Source of the DNA: Pseudomonadota bacterium | GTDB lineage: Bacteria; Desulfobacterota; Desulfobulbia; Desulfobulbales; SURF-16 | Reading direction: 5' to 3' | DNA: 9,777 nucleotides | Assembly: GCA_030597865.1 (NCBI GenBank) | Contig: JAUVQZ010000102.1 | Span: forward strand, 1 to 9,777 | Shown here: one piece after another, positions 1-5,517 of the stretch | How positions within the stretch are numbered: the stretch's first letter is position 1 | Layout of the letters: every line of letters begins with the position of its first letter | Notes under the pieces: generated by a model | What the model saw: the letters and a program-made list of their open reading frames with translations, nothing else | What the model was told of the DNA's origin: nothing | Databases searched by the model: none | Program-made: the position numbers and the translations under genes

Positions 1-182
1 CCCCTAGGGGGTAAGGCCCTGTTGCTGTGTTGGGAGGGATGCCTGTAGTGTAACAGGCTGTAATTTCATTATATTATATGTGTGAGGTGGTGATGGTTTT
101 CCAGGAAGTGACTGGGAAAAAAATGCCAGACACCGTCAGGAACCTGTCAGATGGATAAAACAATGACACTTGGTGGGCAGTT
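1..182. other. Leader region upstream of the lipoprotein operon
   Basis: No gene is convincing here. One frame is open from base 1 to a TAG at 46-48 (15 codons). It could be the tail of an upstream gene or chance. An AT-rich stretch at about 64-80 contains TATATT at 70-75, a possible -10 element, but there is no good -35 at the right distance. The region presumably carries the promoter of the lipoprotein operon that begins at 183. Base pairs 1-10 form the palindrome CCCCTAGGGG. Confidence 0.3.
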
Positions 183-431
183 ATGAAGGTAGGGGCAATG
201 GGGCTTCTTTGGCTGATGATATGCTGTGTGTTGGCAGGCTGTACCTCTTCTTCACGCCTGGCCAATCCCCTGGGGCTTGATTTTGATCCCCTTCTCAGGG
301 TGATTGATGGGCAGCGTCCGGTGCCGGTGGTCTATCCGCCCGGGGCACCGCGTACCTCCTTGGCCGACAGCCATGGCCCGGAGTGGAAAATAATGACCCA
401 TGGCTATCCGCCATATCAGTTTGCGGAATAA
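183..431 (+). CDS. Small outer-membrane lipoprotein, first gene of the FlgO-like operon
   Basis: The 82-residue product has a classic lipoprotein signal: a hydrophobic stretch (residues 5-17) ending in the lipobox LAGC, with the lipidated Cys at residue 20 followed by TSSS. No Asp follows the Cys, so outer-membrane sorting is expected. The mature part is about 62 residues, rich in Pro and Gly, with no recognisable domain. The start at 183 is preceded only by a weak purine-rich stretch (TGGTGGG); ATG 198 is a possible alternative. The stop at 429-431 lies just before the candidate starts of the FlgO-like gene, so the two genes are probably co-transcribed and coupled. The third gene of the run has the same GCTSSS sequence after its signal. 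Function is unknown. By context it may be a small partner of the FlgO-like proteins. Confidence 0.75.
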   Translation: MKVGAMGLLWLMICCVLAGCTSSSRLANPLGLDFDPLLRVIDGQRPVPVVYPPGAPRTSLADSHGPEWKIMTHGYPPYQFAE

Positions 432-447
432 TGGGATGGAGCTTACG

Positions 448-1206
448 GTGAGAAAGATGAGAAAAAAAATGTACGGCCTCGGCATTATTGTTGGCCTGTT
501 TCTTTTAAGTGGTTCGGCCCAGGGGGGAGATGCCGTTACCCTGAAGCAGTATTCCTTGGATCATCCCCACCAGGTGCCAGGCGATTATGTCTACCGCACC
601 CCCCGTGTTTTTGGGCCTGAAAAGGTGGGGGATAATTTTTCCTGGGACTGGTTGACCGGAGGTAAAAAGCAGGCCATGCCTGCTCAAACAGGAACCCAGT
701 TGAAGCTGAGGGTGCGTGAGCTTGTCGCCCAACTCCTGGCCGGCAGCAAGGAACCTGTGGCCGGCCAATTGCGGGTTACGGTGGCAAGCTTTGTCAACCT
801 GGATCAGGTCTATGAGACATCGGCCCTTGGCCGCTATCTGGGTGAGCAGATGCTCCATGAGCTGCAGCGGGCCCGGGTGGATGCCGTGGATGTGCGGATG
901 ATGCCGGCCATGCAGATCAGTAAGGGGCATGGTGAATATGCCCTGTCGCGGGACATGGCAGAGCTTAATTATGTCCACCATGCCGATTCCGTGGTGGCTG
1001 GCACATATTCCGTGGCTGCCGGCCAGATTTTTGTCAATGCCCGGCTCCTTGAAAACGGCACGGGACTCCTGCTGTCGAGCGGTTCCCTTGTTTTTGAGGT
1101 GGACGGGGTCTCTGCGGCCATGCTCAAGGACGCCGGCCAACCCCAGCAAACTCCGTCCTCCCATGTGACAATTAAGGCCTTTCCTGGCCGCAGGGGGGGG
1201 GAGTGA
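448..1206 (+). CDS. FlgO-family exported protein (paralogue 1)
   Basis: The product is about 252 residues with an N-terminal signal sequence (basic MRKMRKK, hydrophobic 9-22, likely cleavage near SAQG). There is no lipobox Cys. Residues ~85-220 match the FlgO family: ASFVNLD, YETSALGRYL, GEYALSRDMAEL, VAGTYS and VNARLL resemble Vibrio FlgO, a protein linked to the flagellar outer-membrane rings. The second FlgO-like protein of this operon (1503-2096) shares these motifs. Residues 30-80 are a Pro/Gly-rich linker not obvious in the family core. The start is uncertain. GTG 448 has GGAG six bases upstream; ATG 436 and ATG 457 are in frame, and the frame is open further upstream. The 3' end holds a run of nine G (1193-1201) just before the TGA, which overlaps the next ATG. 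A flagellar role is inferred from the family; no other flagellar gene is visible in the window. Confidence 0.82.
   Translation: MRKMRKKMYGLGIIVGLFLLSGSAQGGDAVTLKQYSLDHPHQVPGDYVYRTPRVFGPEKVGDNFSWDWLTGGKKQAMPAQTGTQLKLRVRELVAQLLAGSKEPVAGQLRVTVASFVNLDQVYETSALGRYLGEQMLHELQRARVDAVDVRMMPAMQISKGHGEYALSRDMAELNYVHHADSVVAGTYSVAAGQIFVNARLLENGTGLLLSSGSLVFEVDGVSAAMLKDAGQPQQTPSSHVTIKAFPGRRGGE
1193..1201 (+). repeat. G9 homopolymer at the end of the FlgO-like gene
   Basis: Nine consecutive G bases sit three bases before the TGA of the first FlgO-like gene. They also supply the purine-rich ribosome-binding region for the next gene at 1206. Gaining one G (or losing two) would skip the TGA and put the frame into the downstream lipoprotein gene. 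Confidence 0.85.
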
Positions 1207-1496
1207 TGGGTATGTATCTGAAAAATGGAGGACTGGCCCTTGCCCTGATGGCAGCGGTAATGACGGGCTGTACCAGCAGCTCCGGTTCTGATCGTTTGAG
1301 CTCTGGGGAGATGGCCATTGAGAGAAAGGCCAAGGCCTGCTATGCGCACGGCATTGCCTTTATGGGCAAGGGCCATTATCTCTTGGCCAGGCAGCAGTTT
1401 TCTGAGGCCGCGGCCATGGCCATGGGTCAGGAGCTTCAGGATGAGGCTGTGGCCGGGCTTAACCGGGTTGATAAAATCATAGCAGAGCGGAGGTAG
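1206..1496 (+). CDS. Small lipoprotein with a TPR-like helical mature part
   Basis: The 96-residue product has a signal sequence ending in MTGC (lipidated Cys at residue 22), followed by TSSS exactly as in the first gene of the operon. The mature part, about residues 36-90, is Ala-rich and looks like a pair of helices of the tetratricopeptide type (CYAHGIAFMGKGHYLLARQQ and the following FSEAAAMA). The ATG at 1206 overlaps the stop of the preceding gene as TGATG, and the upstream G-run acts as a Shine-Dalgarno sequence, so translational coupling is expected. A GTG at 1203 is in frame but less likely as the start. It probably sits in the outer membrane facing the periplasm and may bind or pilot the FlgO-like proteins. 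The function is inferred from position only. Confidence 0.75.
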   Translation: MGMYLKNGGLALALMAAVMTGCTSSSGSDRLSSGEMAIERKAKACYAHGIAFMGKGHYLLARQQFSEAAAMAMGQELQDEAVAGLNRVDKIIAERR

Positions 1497-1505
1497 ATTG
1501 CTTTG
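1489..1505 (+). promoter_or_regulatory. Shine-Dalgarno that supports a TTG start
   Basis: GGAGGT at 1489-1494 lies eight bases before TTG 1503. It overlaps the end of the preceding gene (AGG AGG... TAG). The next in-frame ATG, at 1536, would remove the positively charged part of the signal peptide, so TTG is the better start. Confidence 0.6.
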
Positions 1506-2096
1506 AAGAGGGTAAGCAATATAATAAAAACAGGCATGCTCCTGCTGGTTCTTCTGGGCGGGGTATCCGGTTGTCTTTGGACAAAGCCAGGGGGGACGGT
1601 ATCGGTTGCCACCCCTGACTTTTTTGGTTTTGGCGATTATCTGGCCCGCCAGCTCGTGGCCAATAGGGGGTATGGCGCTGGCAGCGGAGAACGGATCATC
1701 CTGACCAGTATGGTCAACCTTGATAATCTCTATGAAACGTCGGCCTTTGGCCGCACCTTGACGGAATCGCTCTCCACCTGTCTCTTTCGTTATGGCTTTC
1801 GGGTGGCTGAGGTGCGCAAGGCGCCGTCCCTCTTCATCCGGGACAGGGAGGGTGAGCTTCTGCTCAGCCGCGATGCCGCGCTGCTTGCCAAGGGCCAGGA
1901 GGTGCAGAGTATTGTCACCGGCACCTACTCCCTGACGCCCACCACGGTGATTATCAATGTGCGCCTGCTGGATGCCGGTTCTCAAGAGGTGTTGTCCGTG
2001 GCTGGCATGGAGCTACAGCGCAGTCATAATATTAACTATCTGCTGGCCGGTGATGGTTCCCTGGTGGATGGCCGGCTTTCAGCCTATGAGCGCTAG
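1503..2096 (+). CDS. FlgO-family lipoprotein (paralogue 2)
   Basis: The 197-residue product starts at TTG with a strong GGAGGT. It has a basic N-terminus (MKR), a hydrophobic segment 11-20 and the lipobox VSGC with Cys at 24, so unlike paralogue 1 it is predicted to be lipidated. The FlgO-type domain spans about residues 42-172: SMVNLDNLYETSAFGRTL, GELLLSRDAALL, IVTGTYS and INVRLLD. These line up with the same blocks in the gene at 448-1206, so the two are ancient tandem paralogues that differ in anchoring. The gene is seven bases after the previous one and ten before the next. Vibrio FlgO is an outer-membrane flagellar lipoprotein; that comparison suggests, but does not prove, a flagellar ring role. 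The family assignment is firm and the process is inferred. Confidence 0.85.
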   Translation: MKRVSNIIKTGMLLLVLLGGVSGCLWTKPGGTVSVATPDFFGFGDYLARQLVANRGYGAGSGERIILTSMVNLDNLYETSAFGRTLTESLSTCLFRYGFRVAEVRKAPSLFIRDREGELLLSRDAALLAKGQEVQSIVTGTYSLTPTTVIINVRLLDAGSQEVLSVAGMELQRSHNINYLLAGDGSLVDGRLSAYER

Positions 2097-2105
2097 GGGT
2101 TTGCG

Positions 2106-2741
2106 ATGAAGAATTTTATCTATCTCTTTTTGTTGGCAGGCTGCCTTTGGCTCAGTGGCTGTGCGATCAAAGGGGCCGATCACGTTGCTGTGCGCACCGG
2201 CTCGCCCGTGGTCCATATCTATCCCATGGGCGGTCACTATGGCCAGGCTTCGGCCCTGGTGTTACCCTTCCAGGTGCCTGCGGGCACACAGCCCTCCTAT
2301 GGTCAGCAGGTAGGCAGCCTTTTCCATGAGGTCTTCCTGTCAAAACAGACCTTTGCCACTGTCCGTTCTGGTCAGCGTTTTTATGGCAGTATTGACGAGG
2401 CCCGGGAGCTTGGGCGTCTGGCCGGGGTCGATCTCGTGGTTGCCGGCCGGATTAATTATGTCATGTCCGGCGGTCAGTTGGGTGGGGCCAGGGTTGATGT
2501 CTCCCTGCGGGTGTTGAACGTCAAGAGCGGTAATACGGTCTGGTTTATCAGCCAGGTGATGGACCAGCTCATGGACCATCCCGATGTCTCTCTGCCCAAT
2601 CGTCTCCTCTCCGTCTTTAATGTCCAGAGGGTGAGAACCTCCACCGGGGCGGCCACCCTGCCCAATATGCTGGCCCATATCGCTGTGGATATGGGCGAGG
2701 TCATGGCCGGGGCCCGGCTGGTGAGCCGTAAGATGAGGTAG
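2106..2741 (+). CDS. Lipoprotein with a TolB-N/CsgG-like domain, last gene of the operon
   Basis: The 211-residue product has a signal sequence with two candidate lipoboxes, LAGC (Cys 13) and LSGC (Cys 19); the second fits the usual signal length better. Residues ~48-150 show the pattern of TolB-N/CsgG-like periplasmic domains. A beta strand (ALVLPF) is followed by a helix, then ARELGRLAGVDLVVAGRINY with the typical 'D-hydrophobic-V-x-G-x-I' turn, and VDVSLRVLNVKSGNTVWF. FlgT of Vibrio and curli CsgG have related folds, so it could be a ring-forming or ring-stabilising partner of the two FlgO-like lipoproteins. AGGGG about seven bases upstream serves as ribosome-binding site. The C-terminal 50 residues are not recognised. 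This is the end of the operon; a repeat-rich non-coding stretch follows. The domain call is by eye and should be read as fold-level only. Confidence 0.7.
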   Translation: MKNFIYLFLLAGCLWLSGCAIKGADHVAVRTGSPVVHIYPMGGHYGQASALVLPFQVPAGTQPSYGQQVGSLFHEVFLSKQTFATVRSGQRFYGSIDEARELGRLAGVDLVVAGRINYVMSGGQLGGARVDVSLRVLNVKSGNTVWFISQVMDQLMDHPDVSLPNRLLSVFNVQRVRTSTGAATLPNMLAHIAVDMGEVMAGARLVSRKMR

Positions 2742-2752
2742 GGAGAGAGTTT

Positions 2753-2815
2753 GGCCACGGAATCCACGGAAGGCGAGTGGTGTCGAAGGTCAGGGCTGTT
2801 CGGGGTGGCCTTTTT
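2753..2815 (+). terminator. Possible terminator after the lipoprotein operon
   Basis: GGCCAC at 2753-2758 can pair with GTGGCC at 2805-2810, followed directly by TTTTT at 2811-2815. A tighter alternative pairs GGTCA (2788-2792) with TGGCC (2806-2810) across a 13-base loop. Either would end transcripts from the operon. The stems are modest, so this is a candidate only. The first arm lies within a copy of the CCACGGA repeat. Confidence 0.35.
2755..2772 (+). repeat. CCACGGA-family repeat, single arm
   Basis: CCACGGAATCCACGGAAG matches the left arm of the 6670 copy exactly through CCACGGAA. The usual right arm is missing; a weak CCACGGCAATCCGTG sequence occurs at 2922-2936. Confidence 0.75.
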
Positions 2816-2877
2816 GGTTCGTTTTCGCCCGTTTCACTGGCTGGGTAAACAGTAGCGGAGCGGCGAAAATGAACCAA
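2814..2877. repeat. Inverted repeat, 16-bp arms
   Basis: Arms TTGGTTCGTTTTCGCC (2814-2829) and GGCGAAAATGAACCAA (2862-2877) are complementary at 15 of 16 positions, with 32 bases between them. The single mismatch is G/A at the eighth base. It resembles dispersed palindromic repeats of proteobacteria, but no second copy is in this window. Confidence 0.75.
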
Positions 2878-2943
2878 ACAACATTCAAAGCAAGAAAATC
2901 AATACTTTGAAGCAGACTTTTCCACGGCAATCCGTGATGAGAA

Positions 2944-2965
2944 AAAGTTGGTAGAAAGTTGGTAG
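2944..2965 (+). repeat. 11-bp tandem duplication
   Basis: AAAGTTGGTAG occurs twice in direct succession (2944-2954 and 2955-2965), a perfect match. It abuts the left arm of the following inverted repeat. Confidence 0.85.
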
Positions 2966-3040
2966 GGTCAAATCTTTAACCTTGACACTTGGTTGTTTGT
3001 GACGTGATGCATGAGGGGGTCAAGGATAAAGATTTGACCC
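2965..3040. repeat. REP-like inverted repeat, 22-bp arms
   Basis: The arms at 2965-2986 (GGGTCAAATCTTTA...) and 3019-3040 (...TAAAGATTTGACCC) are complementary at 21 of 22 positions, with a 32-base loop. The right arm can also fold by itself: GGGGTCAA (3016-3023) pairs perfectly with TTGACCCC (3034-3041). Sequences of this type (GGTCAAATCTTTA-CCTTGAC) resemble REP palindromes associated with REP-associated tyrosine transposases; that link is from memory. It sits just past the stop of the minus-strand gene at 3066 and may protect its mRNA end. Confidence 0.8.
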
Positions 3041-3065
3041 CAGCTCCCGATGATTTAATGGGTGT

Positions 3066-4139
3066 TTATTTGTAAAATCTTCGCCAATCTGACCCATCCT
3101 GTTTGAAGGTTTCCATCCAGGCTTCACTGCCTTCGCACCCAGCTTCAACATGAAGAGCATTATTATCACAAATATAAACAGTCCCAAGCAAAGACCGGCA
3201 TTTATAGCCGCTCTGTTTAAAGCCGCTAATAGTCTCTAATATAAATTCTTTGCATCTTGCAGGGGTTCCTTTCTCCTCTGTTGCTGAATTAAGTGGAGTC
3301 TCAAGTGCAATCGAATTGCTCACTGCTTGTTTATTTTTTAGAGCAATAAAATTTTTGGCACTGTTTTTATTAAATCCTGCATAGATAATTTTATCTGTTT
3401 TCTTTTCCGAAACAAAAGAGATTTTTGCGACAGGGAGATATGCAACCCAATATTCATTGTCGGTGCCAGTTAAGGTCTCCGGCATTCCCAATTCTTCCCA
3501 TTTCTCATAGGGTACTTTCTTGCCAACAAGAGATAGCACCTCCTTCTGGAACTCTGACAGCGAAGCTTTAGCCTCTCGCCAATAGTTAATTAATTCTGGA
3601 TCTCCAAATTCTAAATATTTTTGTGATCGCGTTATGGCATTTTGATATTTTTTTGAATCTATTTCAGATTTGATGTTTGCTAAAATTTCTAATCGATTAG
3701 CATTAAAATGATTTATTTTTTCCTCTTTAATTTCTAAAGATAAAGAATCTGGTGTTCTCTTGCTTGTATTACTAAACTTCCCAACCATACTTCCTACTAC
3801 TATGATTACGAAAATAACTCCTATTGCCACAAACCAAACATTACCACTTATTTTTTCTGCTTCTTCGTTTTGAGACGAAGGAAATTTTCTTGAAATTTTT
3901 GACTCCTTATCAGAATCATTTTGTTCGTTATCTTCCTCCTCATAAGATCTCTGGCACACCTTACAAAGCCCATCTTCGTCCATAACACCAATACAGTTAC
4001 TATCACGGCATAATATTCTTTTACTAAAATCATTATCTTCTTCTGTGGCGTCATGATTAACCTTGTCGAGCATATTCCCACAACTGCTGCAGAATGAATC
4101 ATAGGTGTCTATTTCTGTGCCACATTTTGAACAAAACAT
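3066..4139 (-). CDS. Double zinc-ribbon membrane protein, AT-rich orphan
   Basis: The 357-residue product begins with a zinc ribbon (C3-x2-C6 and C17-x2-C20), then an acidic linker. A second ribbon-like knuckle follows (C44-x4-C49 and C59-x2-C62, with the pattern GVMDEDGLCKVC). Then come another charged linker and one transmembrane helix at about 101-120. Residues 140-200 are helical and TPR-like. The C-terminal region has four cysteines (296, 314, 324, 335) that could form disulfides if it lies in the periplasm. ATG at 4139 is preferred over the in-frame GTG at 4145 because GGAGGT (4149-4144) is correctly spaced for the ATG and overlaps the GTG. Base composition is clearly more AT-rich than all neighbours, and it lies beside an insertion sequence, so acquisition by transfer is likely. 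The zinc-ribbon-TM-extracytoplasmic layout suggests sensing or regulation, but I do not recognise the family and assign no function. Confidence 0.75.
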   Translation of the reverse strand: MFCSKCGTEIDTYDSFCSSCGNMLDKVNHDATEEDNDFSKRILCRDSNCIGVMDEDGLCKVCQRSYEEEDNEQNDSDKESKISRKFPSSQNEEAEKISGNVWFVAIGVIFVIIVVGSMVGKFSNTSKRTPDSLSLEIKEEKINHFNANRLEILANIKSEIDSKKYQNAITRSQKYLEFGDPELINYWREAKASLSEFQKEVLSLVGKKVPYEKWEELGMPETLTGTDNEYWVAYLPVAKISFVSEKKTDKIIYAGFNKNSAKNFIALKNKQAVSNSIALETPLNSATEEKGTPARCKEFILETISGFKQSGYKCRSLLGTVYICDNNALHVEAGCEGSEAWMETFKQDGSDWRRFYK

Positions 4140-4168
4140 GTCCACCTCCGAAATGTTATTTGGTCGGC

Positions 4169-4193
4169 TGATAGTGTAAAAAACACGTCACCT
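4169..4193 (+). repeat. Left terminal inverted repeat of the IS
   Basis: Twenty of 25 bases match the complement of the right end. It lies about 30 bp upstream of the minus-strand zinc-ribbon gene start (4139), so outward transcription from the element end could drive that gene. Confidence 0.7.
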
Positions 4194-4268
4194 ATTTGAT
4201 CTTTGAAAAGAGAGAGCATCTACAGTACCGTACCCTTTGGGTGACCAAGCTCAAAGGAGGTACATGAG

Positions 4269-5444
4269 ATGCTCCCAGGAGAACAAAGTCTCCCAGAGAC
4301 CATTTTGATTCCAGATGGCACTGCTGTCAATCGGCTTTTCGCTTACCTATGCCATCAAGCCGACCACAAGGTTTTGCATGATCACGCCCACATGCTACAG
4401 GAAATCCAACTACAATGGTTTTCCATGTTGCGATCGGCATTGCAGTGTCCTCGATGCGGTAGCAACAAGTTGATTCGGAAAGGTTGGCGAGCACGTCGTC
4501 TTAAAAGTTCTCGCGGTAAAATCAGCTTGATTGTGCTCCAGGCCAAATGCAAAGTTTGCGACAGAACTTTTCGTCCCCTCAATGAACTCATTGGGTTGCC
4601 GTTTGCGGTAAGGTTCACGGATGAACTGGTTCAAAAGTCGGTAGAGCTTGGCCTGCAACTGTCTTTTGGCAAGTCGGCAGCAATCGTGAAAAAGTTGACC
4701 AAAGGAACCATTTCAGCTGAAGGACTGCGAAGAAAAGTTGCTCAATTAGCAAATTCCTTGTGCCTTCCCAACTTGGTAGCAGGACAGACTGTTCTGGTTG
4801 ACTCCACCAAAGTGAAGGCCGGCAAAAAACAACGAGGAGCCTCTGTTCACTTAGCGATCACGGCTGAAAAAGGACCTAAGCAAATGGGGCGGCCCAGTAT
4901 TAAAAAGCGTTTGCTTCACTTGCATGTTGGCGGCGTTCATCGCCTCCACAATGCCTTAGGCATGATGCAACCAGAACGTCTTGTCCACGATGGAGGTGAA
5001 GACTATACTGCGGTTTCAAAATATCCACAGAGATGTCGCTGGCATTTAGTCCACCAGCTCAAGCATTATCTCTGGCAAGATGGCGTTCCCCATGAAATTA
5101 GAGGGCGTTGCCAAAAAAGTCTTCGGGATGTGCTGTGGGATAACCGCGATGGACAGAAACGACTGGCTACCTATATCAAAGATCTCGAAGAACTTGGCCT
5201 CAAAAAATCGGCCACGCACCTTAAAGGTGCCGAAAAAGAAGCATTCACTTTCAAAGAGAAAGGAGGTTTTGCTTTCTCAACAACCTCACCTCTTGAAAGA
5301 GAGATGAGGGAGCTCAATCGCCGGGCCGATGTGGGCGCTCGATGGAGCGAAAAAGGAGTTGAGAATGTTTTGAAAGTTCTCTTTCATTATAGACTCAACG
5401 CAGGTTCAACAAACCCTATAAGGGTAACTGAGCTGCTCAGGTAA
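4269..5444 (+). CDS. DDE transposase, IS256/Mutator-like with N-terminal zinc ribbon
   Basis: The 391-residue product looks complete. A zinc-ribbon DNA-binding domain has C60-x2-C63 and C94-x2-C97. The catalytic core shows D178 in VLVDSTKVKAGK, D241 in LVHDGGEDY, the Mutator-type C-x2-H (C256, H259 in RCRWHLVH) and E343 in TSPLEREMRELNRR followed by GARWSEKG. These fit the IS256/Mutator-like DDE superfamily, and the SPLERE...GARWS block recalls ISH6 and ISLre2 groups; I cannot settle which. GGAGGT at 4256-4261, seven bases before ATG 4269, gives a strong start. A second ATG (4264) is out of frame. The stop TAA at 5442-5444 is within the right inverted repeat. All catalytic residues are present and there is no frameshift, so the element may be active. 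Confidence 0.88.
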   Translation: MLPGEQSLPETILIPDGTAVNRLFAYLCHQADHKVLHDHAHMLQEIQLQWFSMLRSALQCPRCGSNKLIRKGWRARRLKSSRGKISLIVLQAKCKVCDRTFRPLNELIGLPFAVRFTDELVQKSVELGLQLSFGKSAAIVKKLTKGTISAEGLRRKVAQLANSLCLPNLVAGQTVLVDSTKVKAGKKQRGASVHLAITAEKGPKQMGRPSIKKRLLHLHVGGVHRLHNALGMMQPERLVHDGGEDYTAVSKYPQRCRWHLVHQLKHYLWQDGVPHEIRGRCQKSLRDVLWDNRDGQKRLATYIKDLEELGLKKSATHLKGAEKEAFTFKEKGGFAFSTTSPLEREMRELNRRADVGARWSEKGVENVLKVLFHYRLNAGSTNPIRVTELLR

Positions 5445-5463
5445 CGTGTTTTTGTTGCTATCA
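5439..5463 (-). repeat. Right terminal inverted repeat of the IS
   Basis: This is the complement of the left end (20 of 25 bases). It contains the transposase stop codon. A small hairpin, ACCCT-ATA-AGGGT at 5413-5425, lies just inside it. Confidence 0.7.
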
Positions 5464-5517
5464 ATTCTTTAACTTCTTTATTTCTCTACTTTCTCCAGTC
5501 TCCTGAATTCTGTCCAA

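Larger units (their letters stand above)
2742..3065. other. Repeat-mosaic intergenic region
   Basis: No gene is seen in these 324 bp. They contain, in order, a CCACGGA repeat copy (2755-2772), a 16-bp inverted repeat with a 32-base loop (2814-2877), a partial CCACGG...CCGTG motif (2922-2936), an 11-bp tandem duplication (2944-2965) and a 22-bp inverted repeat (2965-3040). Such stacking of unrelated palindromes marks a hotspot for REP-like elements between convergently oriented genes. Confidence 0.75.
4169..5463 (+). mobile_element. Insertion sequence, Mutator/IS256-like (ISH6/ISLre2-type) with 25-bp inverted repeats
   Basis: The ends match as inverted repeats. 4169-4193 reads TGATAG, four unmatched bases, then AAAAACACGTCACCT. 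The complement of 5439-5463 reads TGATAG, four unmatched bases, then AAAAACACGTTACCT. That gives 20 of 25 identical, with 14 of 15 in the inner block. The element is about 1.3 kb with one transposase gene, whose stop codon lies inside the right inverted repeat. No flanking target duplication is evident next to these ends (left TGGTCGGC, right ATTCTTTA), so the true ends may differ slightly or the duplication has decayed. Family naming is tentative. Confidence 0.75.

Noticed and set aside
156..182. Sigma-28 (flagellar) promoter, TAAA followed 15 bases later by GGGCAGTT
   Set aside because: The -10 half matches GCCGATAA poorly and ends on the start codon, leaving no room for a ribosome-binding site.
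505..1164. Second minus-strand open frame opposite the first FlgO-like gene
   Set aside because: It is antisense to a well-supported gene and its translation has low-complexity character without motifs.
969..1985. Long open frame on the minus strand opposite the FlgO-like genes (338 codons)
   Set aside because: It crosses two genes with clear signal peptides and family motifs on the plus strand, has no recognisable domain, and is explained by GC-rich codon bias in the antisense frame.
4161..5471. 8-bp target duplication next to the IS ends
   Set aside because: The flanking octamers TGGTCGGC and ATTCTTTA do not match, and shifting the ends by a few bases gives no better pair.
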